From Thomasclavelia cocleata (GTDB taxonomy: Bacteria; Bacillota_I; Bacilli_A; Erysipelotrichales; Coprobacillaceae), in NCBI RefSeq assembly GCF_900102365.1, contig NZ_FOIN01000004.1:1-64000 (forward strand): a stretch of DNA of 64,000 nt. Reading direction: 5' to 3'. The position numbers were made by a program, and so were the translations under genes. Position 1 is the stretch's first letter. Each line of letters starts with the position of its first letter. Shown piece after piece: positions 53,262 through 61,980 of the stretch. The notes under the pieces are model-generated. The model was given only the letters and a program-made list of their open reading frames with translations, was not told the origin of the DNA and made no database searches.

Positions 53262-55769
53262 ATGATAATTCAAAAAAGAAATGGTCAATATCAAGACTAT
53301 GATAACAATAAAATAAAAAAGGCACTTGAAAAAGCATTTAAAAGCCTAGATCATTCGATTAAAGAAAATGATTTAGAACTTATTATTAAAGATATTGAAC
53401 AATCAATATACAATCAAATAAATGTTGAAATGATTCAAGATTATGTAGAAGAATCATTAATGAAACATGGATATCTTCAAGTAGCAAAAGCATATATATT
53501 ATATCGTCAAAAACATAGTGAGCGAAGAAGAGTCATGAATGAGCTATTAGATTTATTGAAGGATAAAAATATAGAGCATATATTATTGGCGATACAACAT
53601 GATTATCCTCAAGAAGAGTATTCATTGCAGTTATTATTAGTAAAATTTAAATCTTTTTATAAAGAAAATATGAATTTTCAGGATGCTTTAACGATTCTAG
53701 CTAAAGCAAGTAATGAGTTAATTAGTAAAGAAGCTCCTAAATGGGAAATGATTTCAGCACGATTTTTGAGTTATGAAATTAATCGTCGTGTTAATCAAAA
53801 GATGGTAGAGTATAACATAGAAAATTTATATGATAAAATTCACTATCTAACAAACCAGGGATATTATGGTAAATATATTTTAGAGTATTATTCACAAGTA
53901 GAGATTGAAGAGTTAAGTGATTATTTAGATGATAAACGTGATGAATTATTTACATACAGTGGTTTAGAATTAGTTATGAAACGGTATTTAATTCAAGATC
54001 ATCAACATGAAATATTAGAAAAACCTCAAGAAATGTTTATGTTAATATCAATGCATTTAGCAATGAAAGAAAATGATAAAATTAGATGGGCTAAAGAATT
54101 TTATGATATTTTAAGCACTTTAAAAGTAACAATGGCAACCCCAACTATGTCTAATGCTAGAAAACCATTTCATCAAATGAGTTCATGTTTTATTGATACC
54201 GTTGATGATTCACTAGCAGGAATCTATAAAAGTATTGATAACTTTGCAAAAGTTTCTAAAAATGGTGGTGGTATGGGCTTGTATTTTGGAAAAGTGCGTG
54301 CTAATGGCAGCAGTATTCGTGGATTTAAAGGAGCTGCAGGAGGTGTGATTCGTTGGATTAAACTAGTTAATGATACTGCTACTGCAGTTGATCAACTTGG
54401 TGTAAGACAAGGCGCTGCAGCAGTATACTTAGATGCCTGGCATCGGGATTTACCAGAATTTTTACAATTAAAAACTAATAATGGTGATGATCGAATGAAA
54501 GCTCATGATATATTTCCAGCTGTTTGTTATCCAGATTTATTTTGGAAATTAGCTAAAAATGATTTAGATGCTCCATGGTATTTAATGTGTCCACATGAAA
54601 TCCATGAAATTAAAGGATATTATTTAGAAGATTATTATGGCGATATCTGGCAACAGAAGTATTATGAATGTGTTGAAGACGAACGAATTACAAAACGAGT
54701 AATGACAGTAAAGGAAATTATTCGTTTGATTATTAAATCATTAGTTGAAACGGGGACACCATTTACATTTAATCGTGATCATGTCAATAAGATGAATCCT
54801 AATAATCATCAAGGTATGATCTATTGTAGTAATTTATGTACAGAAATCGCTCAAAATATGAAAGCAATGGAAATTTTACCTCATGAAGTAATTGAAGTTG
54901 CTGGTGAAAAAATAATTATTGAAAAAACTGTTCCTGGTGATTTTGTTGTATGTAACCTTGCTTCATTGACTCTAGGACGATTTGATGTTACTGATGATAA
55001 GATATTGAAACATACAATAGAAGTAGTAGTAAGGGCTTTAGATAATGTAATTGATTTAAATTATTATCCAATTCCTTTTGCAAAAATAACAAATCAAAAA
55101 TATCGTCCAATTGGTTTAGGAACAAGCGGTTATCATCATATGCTGGTAAAACAAGGAATTTCATTTGAAAGTGATGAACATTTAGAATTTATTGATAAAC
55201 TTTATGAAAAAATAAATTATTTTGCATTAACAGCTTCTTGTAATTTAGCTAAAGAAAAAGGAAGCTATGACTTATTTCAAGGAAGTGATTTTGAAACAGG
55301 TACTTATTTTAAAAAACGTAATTATCAAAGTGAAGCTTGGGAAATCTTGAAAGAAGATATTCAGAAATATGGTCTTAGAAACGGTTATCTTTTAGCGATT
55401 GCACCTACAAGTTCAACTTCAATAATTGCTGGAACAAGTGCAGCTGTTGATCCAATTATGAAGAAATATTTCATGGAAGAAAAGAAAGGCAGTATGATTA
55501 TTAGAGTGGCTCCAGATTTAGATATGAAAACATTTTGGCTTTATAAAAATGCTCATCATATTGATCAAAGCTGGATTATTAAAGCTGCTGGAATTCGACA
55601 ACGACACATTGATCAGGCACAATCAGTTAATTTATATATGACAAATGAGTTTACATTTAGAAAACTACTTGATCTATATATTCAAGCTTGGCAATGTGGC
55701 GTAAAAACAATTTATTATGTTCGAAGCCAGTCACTTGAAGTTGAAGAATGTGAATCATGTAGTGCATAG
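53262..55769 (+). CDS. nrdA: Ribonucleoside-diphosphate reductase, alpha subunit (class I)
   Basis: 835 residues. ATP-cone regulatory domain at 1-90 (IQKRNGQYQDYDNNKIKKALEKAF), then the ten-stranded barrel: MSSCFIDTVDDS near 306, NGGGMGLYFGKVRANGS, NLCTEIAQN near 526 and VVCNLASLTLGRF near 566 hold the active-site cysteines, and ECESCSA at the end gives the C-terminal Cys830/Cys833 shuttle pair. It reduces NDPs to dNDPs with NrdB. The ATP cone means it is allosterically switched by dATP, unlike NrdE. GGACGTGAGAAG is a moderate ribosome site. nrdB follows ten bases after the stop. Confidence 0.94.
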   Translation: MIIQKRNGQYQDYDNNKIKKALEKAFKSLDHSIKENDLELIIKDIEQSIYNQINVEMIQDYVEESLMKHGYLQVAKAYILYRQKHSERRRVMNELLDLLKDKNIEHILLAIQHDYPQEEYSLQLLLVKFKSFYKENMNFQDALTILAKASNELISKEAPKWEMISARFLSYEINRRVNQKMVEYNIENLYDKIHYLTNQGYYGKYILEYYSQVEIEELSDYLDDKRDELFTYSGLELVMKRYLIQDHQHEILEKPQEMFMLISMHLAMKENDKIRWAKEFYDILSTLKVTMATPTMSNARKPFHQMSSCFIDTVDDSLAGIYKSIDNFAKVSKNGGGMGLYFGKVRANGSSIRGFKGAAGGVIRWIKLVNDTATAVDQLGVRQGAAAVYLDAWHRDLPEFLQLKTNNGDDRMKAHDIFPAVCYPDLFWKLAKNDLDAPWYLMCPHEIHEIKGYYLEDYYGDIWQQKYYECVEDERITKRVMTVKEIIRLIIKSLVETGTPFTFNRDHVNKMNPNNHQGMIYCSNLCTEIAQNMKAMEILPHEVIEVAGEKIIIEKTVPGDFVVCNLASLTLGRFDVTDDKILKHTIEVVVRALDNVIDLNYYPIPFAKITNQKYRPIGLGTSGYHHMLVKQGISFESDEHLEFIDKLYEKINYFALTASCNLAKEKGSYDLFQGSDFETGTYFKKRNYQSEAWEILKEDIQKYGLRNGYLLAIAPTSSTSIIAGTSAAVDPIMKKYFMEEKKGSMIIRVAPDLDMKTFWLYKNAHHIDQSWIIKAAGIRQRHIDQAQSVNLYMTNEFTFRKLLDLYIQAWQCGVKTIYYVRSQSLEVEECESCSA

Positions 55770-55778
55770 GAGGAAATC

Positions 55779-56819
55779 ATGGAATTAAAGAAAAAAGCTT
55801 TATTTAATGCATTTGGTGACATAGAAGTAAGAAAAAGACGAATGATTAATGGTAATACTACAAATCTAAATGATTTTAATAATATGAAGTATTCTTGGGT
55901 TAGTGACTGGTATCGTCAAGCGATGAATAACTTTTGGATACCAGAAGAAATTAATTTAACACAGGATATACGTGATTATCGATTACTAAATGAAAAAGAA
56001 AGAACAGCATATGATAAGATATTATCTTTTTTAGTCTTTTTAGATTCTTTACAAACCGCTAATCTTCCTAATATTGGAGAATATATTACAGCTAATGAAA
56101 TCAACCTTTGTTTAACGATTCAAGCTTTTCAAGAAGCAGTTCATTCTCAAAGTTACAGTTATATGCTTGATTCAATCTGTTCACCAGCAAAAAGAGATGA
56201 AATTTTATATCAATGGAAATATGATGAACATCTGTTAAAAAGAAATGAATTTATTGGTGAACAATATAATGCTTTTCTAGAACATAAAGATAGTTTTCAT
56301 TTAATGAAAACTATCATGGCTAATTATATTTTGGAAGGAATATACTTTTACTCAGGTTTTATGTTTTTCTATAATTTAGGTCGAATGGGTAAGATGTCTG
56401 GTTCAGCCCAGGAAATCCGATATATAAATCGTGATGAAAATACACATCTTTGGTTATTTAGAAATATGATTATTGAATTGCAAAAAGAGGAACCAGAACT
56501 TTTTACACCTGATAAGATAACAGTATATCGAGAAATGTTGAAACGTGGAGTTGAAGAAGAAATAGCATGGGGTCAGTATGTATTAGGAAATGATATTGAT
56601 GGATTAACGATGGAAATGATTAGTGATTATATTTATTATTTAGGTAATCTTCGAGCTCGTTCATTAAATTTCGAACCTCTTTTTGAAGGGTATGAAAAAG
56701 AACCTGAATCAATGAAGTGGGTTAGTATTTATAGTAATGCTAATAATATTAAAACAGATTTTTTTGAAGCAAAATCAACGGCATATGCAAAATCAAGTGC
56801 TATTGAGGATGATTTATAA
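55779..56819 (+). CDS. nrdB: Ribonucleoside-diphosphate reductase, beta subunit (class I)
   Basis: 346 residues. Metal ligands in order: Asp in FLVFLDSLQ near 84, EAVHSQSY near 118-125 (Glu, His and the radical Tyr at the Glu+7 position as in E. coli Glu115/His118/Tyr122), Glu in YILEGIYFYSG near 185, and RDENTHLW near 219 (Glu and His). The Tyr is present, so the standard tyrosyl-radical cofactor is expected. AGGAGG, seven bases before the ATG. A terminator follows the gene. It works only with the NrdA encoded upstream. Confidence 0.94.
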   Translation: MELKKKALFNAFGDIEVRKRRMINGNTTNLNDFNNMKYSWVSDWYRQAMNNFWIPEEINLTQDIRDYRLLNEKERTAYDKILSFLVFLDSLQTANLPNIGEYITANEINLCLTIQAFQEAVHSQSYSYMLDSICSPAKRDEILYQWKYDEHLLKRNEFIGEQYNAFLEHKDSFHLMKTIMANYILEGIYFYSGFMFFYNLGRMGKMSGSAQEIRYINRDENTHLWLFRNMIIELQKEEPELFTPDKITVYREMLKRGVEEEIAWGQYVLGNDIDGLTMEMISDYIYYLGNLRARSLNFEPLFEGYEKEPESMKWVSIYSNANNIKTDFFEAKSTAYAKSSAIEDDL

Positions 56820-56851
56820 ATAATTTTGATTAACTTTTTATGAACAAAAAA

Positions 56852-56894
56852 GATTTCTTAACTATTGGTATATAATAGTTTTGAAATCCTTTTT
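56852..56894 (+). terminator. Intrinsic terminator after nrdB
   Basis: GATTTC and TAACTATT pair with AATAGTT and GAAATC across a short loop; CTTTTT follows. Confidence 0.8.
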
Positions 56895-56951
56895 AGTTAT
56901 TATTAAATTAAATTTTTTAACCTAATATTACTTAAAAAATATAAATAATTA

Positions 56952-57163
56952 TCAAAATCGCTTATAAATAATTTTTTTTAAATATGATTTAATATAGAAT
57001 AATGAAAAGATTAACAGTAATAAGAATATTAAAATAATGATTATACTATACAAAATAATCTATTAATTAGATTGTTTTTTAAGCTTATTTTAATACTGTT
57101 ATCTATCTCATTGTTATAATTCAATATATTGTAATCACTTTTATTGTGATATATTAATTTCAT
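56952..57163 (-). pseudogene. Small single-pass membrane protein gene with one frameshift
   Basis: ATG 57163 behind a well-placed GGAGGT opens 40 codons (MKLIYHNKSDYNILNYNN, hydrophilic, Asn-rich) ending at TAA 57041. Adding one T in a TTTT run near 57056 continues the frame into a clean transmembrane segment (LYSIIIILIFLLLLIFSLFY) and a basic tail (IKSYLKKIIYKRF) to TGA 56952. The restored length is exactly 70 codons. So this is a tail-anchored 70-residue protein broken by one missing base, or one read through by slippage. No family recognised. Confidence 0.6.
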
Positions 57164-57179
57164 TTTATACCTCCATAAA

Positions 57180-57195
57180 GTTAGCTTAGACTAAC
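57180..57195. promoter_or_regulatory. Palindrome at the start of the small membrane protein transcript
   Basis: GTTAG-CTTAGA-CTAAC. It lies directly after the predicted transcription start of the minus-strand gene, where a bound repressor would block it. Confidence 0.45.
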
Positions 57196-57202
57196 TATAT
57201 AC

Positions 57203-57231
57203 ATCTTAATACGTTACATAGAATTTGTCAA
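57203..57231 (-). promoter_or_regulatory. Near-consensus vegetative promoter
   Basis: On the minus strand TTGACA (57231-57226), 17-base spacer, TAAGAT (57208-57203). The best SigA-type promoter in the window; it drives the small membrane protein frame. Confidence 0.75.
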
Positions 57232-57533
57232 ATATAGAGATTTAAATTTTTAATTACTAGTAAAATATATTATACCATTCACAGACAAATAAATAGGAAA
57301 CTAAAAAAAGGCATTTGTGGATTCGATTTTAATTGAATTCACCATGCTCTTTTATTTTATTTTCAATGATCTTAATCTTGTTTTTGTTATGTTATTTGTA
57401 AATAAGTTTGTAACATTTAATATTTTTTCACTTCCATATTATCAGTATTTATTTTTGACTGTGAACAGTAATATATGATTATAGAAATTTGATTTTTAAA
57501 AGTAATCCTTTTAATTATTTTGTATAAAATAAT
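57232..57533. other. Intergenic region, no gene seen
   Basis: AT-rich spacer between the divergent small-protein promoter and the Rpn gene. No frame of note; promoter of the Rpn gene not identified. Confidence 0.5.
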
Positions 57534-57547
57534 AGGAGGATTATTGT

Positions 57548-58477
57548 ATAAGTGAAGTAATTAATTATCAAAATGATTTAGTTAAATTTAATAATGATTT
57601 TTTCTTTAAATATCTTCTTTCCAGAGATACTGCTGAATCTAGAATGTTAAGAAAGTACATTGTTAAACTCGTTACCAATATCGACTGTAAAAAAATGATT
57701 GTTAAAAATCCTGAAATCAATCAAAATACTGTTCTTGCTAAAAATATTATTTTAGATATTTGTACTGTTGATGAAACTGGCAGAGTTATTGATATAGAAA
57801 TGCAGATGGCAGGCAGCTCTAACAGTGAATCAGCAAGATTTCAGTTTTATGGAGCCAGACTCTTAGTAGAACAGTTAGATGCTGGTGAAAAGTATAATAT
57901 GTTAAGACCAGTATATCAAATCATCTTTATCAATGATGATGACGATTGTTTAATCAGGGATTATGCATATAGAGACAGCAATGGAAGGATGGAGAATGGT
58001 AATCTAAACTATCGCTATTTTATTAAGATGAAACATATTGAAAAGATCCTAAAAGAAAAAGAAGTTAAAGAACTAAATGATTTGGAAAGGTTATGTTATC
58101 TGTTTATAAAGAATGAATATACTGGTATAATAAAAGAGAAAGAAGAAGACATAATCGGGATGGTGATAAAGATGTATGACAAGTTTAGGAACAATGAGCC
58201 AATGTGGTCGATAGCGAATCAGTTAGCATTAGCGAGAATAAGAACAGAATCATTTAAAGATGAGTATCACAGTAAGGGATTAGAAGAAGGTATTGAAATA
58301 GGGATAAAACAAGGAAAAAGAGATATTTATATAGAAATGATTAAAGAAAGATATCATCAGGAATGTAGAGAATGGATAGAAGGATTAAGTGAAAAACAGT
58401 TAAAGTTAATAAGTAAGTATATATTTGAAGAAGATGAATTTGAAGTATTTAAGGAAAGAATAGATAATAGTAATTAG
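57548..58477 (+). CDS. Rpn-family nuclease (PD-(D/E)XK transposase-like), start codon apparently ATA
   Basis: A strong AGGAGGA (57534-57540) is followed seven bases later by ATA 57548, then an open frame of 309 codons. The residues after ATA (SEVINYQNDLVKFNNDFFFKYLL) are the typical Rpn N-terminus, so an ATG probably mutated to ATA; the first ordinary start, ATG 57644, would remove 32 residues of the core. The nuclease motif is ILDICTVDETGRVIDIEMQM (about 67-86; Asp and E-x-Q). C-terminal EEGIEIGIKQGKRD is the family's typical coil. Rpn proteins promote recombination by DNA cleavage. Translation may now be poor. Confidence 0.72.
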   Translation: MSEVINYQNDLVKFNNDFFFKYLLSRDTAESRMLRKYIVKLVTNIDCKKMIVKNPEINQNTVLAKNIILDICTVDETGRVIDIEMQMAGSSNSESARFQFYGARLLVEQLDAGEKYNMLRPVYQIIFINDDDDCLIRDYAYRDSNGRMENGNLNYRYFIKMKHIEKILKEKEVKELNDLERLCYLFIKNEYTGIIKEKEEDIIGMVIKMYDKFRNNEPMWSIANQLALARIRTESFKDEYHSKGLEEGIEIGIKQGKRDIYIEMIKERYHQECREWIEGLSEKQLKLISKYIFEEDEFEVFKERIDNSN

Positions 58478-58787
58478 TAAAGACAATCGAGATGTGATTG
58501 TCTTTTAAATTTAATAGTTTTTCAATTGCTGCTATTTGTACACAAATACAAAGCAGGTTTGCAGTTTTAGATAATTCATCAATTGGTGGATAAGAAGGGG
58601 TAATTCTAATATTATAAACTTGTAAATTGTTTTCGTATGGGAATGTAGCATCAATATTAGTTAAAACAACACCAGCTTTTTTACATAATTGACCAACTCT
58701 TTTGGCACAGCTAGACAAAATATCTAAATTAATAAAATACTTGTTGTGTACTGTTGAGTAATATGATTTTTTTGTTAGAAATGGCAA
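58449..58787 (-). pseudogene. C-terminal remnant of an aspartate aminotransferase type Ic gene
   Basis: 112 codons. NKYFINLDILSSCAKRV, KKAGVVLTNIDATFPY and NIRITPSYPPIDEL followed by LLCICVQIAAIEKLL form the last quarter of the type Ic aminotransferase family (usually GGYFISL..., GATFPYG, NIRIAPS). The PLP Lys and the first three quarters are absent and the sequence upstream is non-coding, so this is a truncated, dead copy. The real coding homology stops near 58510; the last residues come from reading through the terminator. Confidence 0.75.
58479..58505 (+). terminator. Bidirectional intrinsic terminator
   Basis: AAAGACAATC, loop GAGATGT, GATTGTCTTT. It ends the Rpn gene on one side and the aminotransferase remnant on the other. 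Confidence 0.8.
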
Positions 58788-59020
58788 AATAATTTATAAA
58801 ATCTGTTTTAATATGATACTTTTTTCATATTTCGTGATATTTTCTTGGTTTTTTAGAGGCTGTAAATAGTAACAAATATATAAGATATTAATTATATAAT
58901 AAATAAAATAATGATTTTCAAAGATATATTATTTAGTTATAATTATTATAAATATATATAGTCTATTGGGATTATAAAGAATAGAAATATATACTAATTG
59001 AAAAGATTAGGAGGATTAAG

Positions 59021-60091
59021 ATGACAACAATGACAGTATATCGTTGCCCTTGTTGTGGTGGTGAAATTAATTTTAATAGTGACAGCCAAAAACTGGTTTG
59101 TCCTTATTGTGATACAGCATTTGAGGTAGAAACATTAAAGATGTATGAAGAACAGCTTCAAGAATCACAAGAAGATAAAATGGAATGGGGTAATGATTTT
59201 GAACATGATACATTAGATGATGAGGGAATTGTTATGTATTCATGTGAAAATTGTGGGGGAGAGATAATTGGAAATAACGAAACAATTGCTACAAGTTGTC
59301 CATACTGTGGAAGTCCAGTAGTTATGAATAAAAATATTTCAGGGCAGTTAAAGCCTAACTATGTGATACCATTTAAATTAGATGCAAAGGACGCAAAGGA
59401 ACAGTTGTTAAATTTTTTTAAGGATAAACCGTTTTTACCTCATAATTTTAAAAATGATAGTACCCTTGATGAGATAAAGGGGGTTTATGTTCCATTTTGG
59501 ACATTTGGCTGTCTTGCAGATGTTAAGCAGCAATATAAAGCAACTCAAGTTAGTTATTATAGTGATAATGAATATGATTATACAAAAACTAAATATTATT
59601 TAGTAACTCGGGAAGGAACAGTTGAATTTAATAATGTTCCAGTTGATGGTTCTTCTAAAATTGATGATGAATATATGCAGTCAATTGAGCCATTTGATTT
59701 TAAAGAAGCTGTAGATTTTAATACTGCTTATTTAGCTGGTTATTTTGCTGATAAGTATGATGAAGATAGTAAGGCTAGTGAACCTAAGGCAAATAAGCGA
59801 ATTCAAAATTCTACGGAGAGTATTTTCAGATCGACAGTTACAGGATATTCAACTTCTATAATTGAACATTCAAATATTCAATTAAAAGATAGACATGTTG
59901 ATTACTATTTATTGCCAGTATGGATCTTGAATTTAAAATGGAATGATAAAATTTACACTTTAATGATGAATGGACAAACAGGAAAATTAATTGGTAATTT
60001 ACCTGCTGATATGAAACTTTTTTGGAAATCGGTTATAGGATATACAGTGATTTTTGCGATAATCATTTATTTTATTTTAGGAGTGGTATAG
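59021..60091 (+). CDS. Zinc-ribbon membrane protein (TFIIB-type zinc ribbon)
   Basis: 356 residues. Two zinc ribbons at the start: YRCPCCGGEI...LVCPYCDTAF (7-34) and YSCENCGGEI...TSCPYCGSPV (about 74-100). Then a domain with VIPFKLDAKDAKEQL and VYVPFWTFGC (about 115-163), a beta-rich stretch, DYYLLPVWILNLKW near 310, and one C-terminal transmembrane segment (SVIGYTVIFAIIIYFILG). The cytoplasmic zinc domains joined to a membrane anchor suggest a scaffold. Known as a conserved unnamed family in gut Firmicutes, usually beside a TPM-domain protein as here; function unknown. GGAGG before the ATG. Confidence 0.75.
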   Translation: MTTMTVYRCPCCGGEINFNSDSQKLVCPYCDTAFEVETLKMYEEQLQESQEDKMEWGNDFEHDTLDDEGIVMYSCENCGGEIIGNNETIATSCPYCGSPVVMNKNISGQLKPNYVIPFKLDAKDAKEQLLNFFKDKPFLPHNFKNDSTLDEIKGVYVPFWTFGCLADVKQQYKATQVSYYSDNEYDYTKTKYYLVTREGTVEFNNVPVDGSSKIDDEYMQSIEPFDFKEAVDFNTAYLAGYFADKYDEDSKASEPKANKRIQNSTESIFRSTVTGYSTSIIEHSNIQLKDRHVDYYLLPVWILNLKWNDKIYTLMMNGQTGKLIGNLPADMKLFWKSVIGYTVIFAIIIYFILGVV

Positions 60092-60095
60092 AAAG

Positions 60096-61373
60096 ATGAA
60101 AATAAAAAAGATTAAATATATATTATTAGTATTACTTCTTATTTTTACTACTATTGCTCCTATTCATGCTGAAAATAAATATGTTTATGATAACGCTAAT
60201 AGATTCAGATATTTATCTGAATCTTTAGAACAATTATCTCAAAATTTTTATGAGCAATATAATATTAATATAGTAATTGTTTCAGTTGAAAATAATCAAA
60301 GTGATTTTAATTTAGGTGAATATGCAAATCAGTTATATCAGGAAAATTTTGGTGAAACAGATGGTGTGGTTTTTGCAATAAACTTTAGTAATGGAAGCGA
60401 TTATGGCAAATATATGAATGCTTTTGGTAATGCAGGACAGTATTTAAATAATTGTAATAATATGGATGCTTTAATTACGGGGCATGATAAGGTTGAAAAT
60501 ATAGTATATAAGATTCAGTTAATTGTTTATCAGATGTCGCTTATAATTGATAATGTTGAGCCTTCACGAAATATAGTGGATATGGCAAATATATTAAATT
60601 CTGAACAAACTAGTCAATTGGAACAAAAAATTACCCAAGTTATTAATAATTGTCAAATGGATGTTGTTATTTTAACGACTTGTTTAAATAATGGTAAAAG
60701 TATGGTGGATTTTGCAGATGATTATTATGATGAAAACGATTATGGAATTGATCTTAGAAAAAGTGGATTAATTTTAGTATTAAGTTTACAGGATAATGAG
60801 TGGTATATTTCAACATCTGGTGCAGCTATAGATACTTTTAGTGATTGGGGGATTGAATATCTTGGAAAAGTTATGAAACCTAGTCTTGTCGATAGAAATT
60901 TTTATCAGGCTTTTGAAGATTTTGTTAGTTACACAGAAAAATTTAATGTTCAAGCAGTAACTGATAAACCATATGATCGTTATAATCAAGGAGATTTACC
61001 AAATTTAGATGTGGATGAAGAAGTTGTATTTGATAATCAGGATAACAGTGAGCCAAAAACAAAAATGGATTCAAATAAAAGAATACTTATATCACTTGGG
61101 GCTGGATTGATAATTGGATTTATTATTTCATTTATTAGAATGGGGAAATTAAATACTAAAAAATCTGTTAAAAATGCCAATGAATATGTCAAAGAAAACA
61201 GTTTTAAATTAACTAAATCTAATGATTTATATTTATATCAAACTGTTACTAAAAGAGCTAGACCTAAATATGAAGATAATAATCATAGTACATCTAGTTA
61301 TCATAAAACGACTAGTTCAACTCATCGAAGTTCATCAGGAAGAACACATGGTGGCGGTGGCGGTAAATTTTAA
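60096..61373 (+). CDS. Exported TPM-domain membrane protein with two TPM-like repeats
   Basis: 425 residues. Signal peptide at 1-25 (IKYILLVLLLIFTTIAPIHA). A TPM-like repeat at about 27-150 (YVYDNANRF, INIVIVSVENN, DGVVFAINFSNG) is followed by a fuller one at about 160-305 (NIVDMANILNSEQTSQLEQ, DVVILTT, FADDYYDENDYG, LILVLSLQDNEWYISTSGAA). One transmembrane segment at about 334-351, then a cytoplasmic tail rich in Ser, Thr and His ending in GGGGGKF. TPM domains occur in photosystem II repair phosphatases and in unassigned bacterial proteins. Five bases after the zinc-ribbon gene, so one operon. Confidence 0.82.
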   Translation: MKIKKIKYILLVLLLIFTTIAPIHAENKYVYDNANRFRYLSESLEQLSQNFYEQYNINIVIVSVENNQSDFNLGEYANQLYQENFGETDGVVFAINFSNGSDYGKYMNAFGNAGQYLNNCNNMDALITGHDKVENIVYKIQLIVYQMSLIIDNVEPSRNIVDMANILNSEQTSQLEQKITQVINNCQMDVVILTTCLNNGKSMVDFADDYYDENDYGIDLRKSGLILVLSLQDNEWYISTSGAAIDTFSDWGIEYLGKVMKPSLVDRNFYQAFEDFVSYTEKFNVQAVTDKPYDRYNQGDLPNLDVDEEVVFDNQDNSEPKTKMDSNKRILISLGAGLIIGFIISFIRMGKLNTKKSVKNANEYVKENSFKLTKSNDLYLYQTVTKRARPKYEDNNHSTSSYHKTTSSTHRSSSGRTHGGGGGKF

Positions 61374-61410
61374 AACTACATGCTGTTGATGAAGATATTC
61401 ATATAGGATT

Positions 61411-61450
61411 AAAAGGTATCTAAAATCTAGTAGATTTTGATACTTTTTTT
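61411..61450 (+). terminator. Intrinsic terminator after the TPM-protein gene
   Basis: AAAAGGTATC and AAAATCT pair with AGATTTT and GATACTTTT (one bulged G), then a T run. Confidence 0.85.
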
Positions 61451-61771
61451 GTACAAAACAATTTGTTTTATAGGATATTTTTAAAATAATATATTCTATA
61501 AAAAATATATAAGATCATTAGCAAAATATACGACTATTAATAATTTTAGAATTTTGATTATCAAGGTATATAAATAAAAAACAATTAGATTTTTTGTAAT
61601 TGTTATCTAAGATTAATTTAATAAGGTGTTAAATGAATTTTATTATATTAAAAAAAAATACGTAAGTCATTTTTTCATGCAGTTGAATTAAAAACTACAA
61701 ATGTTCATATCTTCATGTGATTAGGGCATAAGTTAAAATAATTAGTAATAAGTGAGAAGTAGATAGATAAA
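61451..61771. other. Intergenic region, no gene seen
   Basis: AT-rich convergent spacer. Contains an AACAATTA/TAATTGTT inverted repeat near 61580-61606 without a T run. No coding frame. Confidence 0.5.
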
Positions 61772-61801
61772 AACCTGATTAATTTTATTGTTAATCAGGT
61801 T
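61769..61801 (-). terminator. Intrinsic terminator of the PRD-regulator gene
   Basis: On the minus strand AACCTGATTAA, eight-base loop, TTAATCAGGTT running into TTTTT (61773-61769). Confidence 0.75.
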
Positions 61802-61980
61802 ATATATTATAGTCAATCATATCAGAATAGTTGGTAAATCAAGATGTAGTATCATAATAATTATTAAAATTATGTACAAGTTATAATATAATTTATTAGT
61901 TGACAAGATATATTTTATCCATCTAAAATGATTGATTATCTTGATTTGCATAATCTGAAATGTTTTTCATTGAGGTGTTA

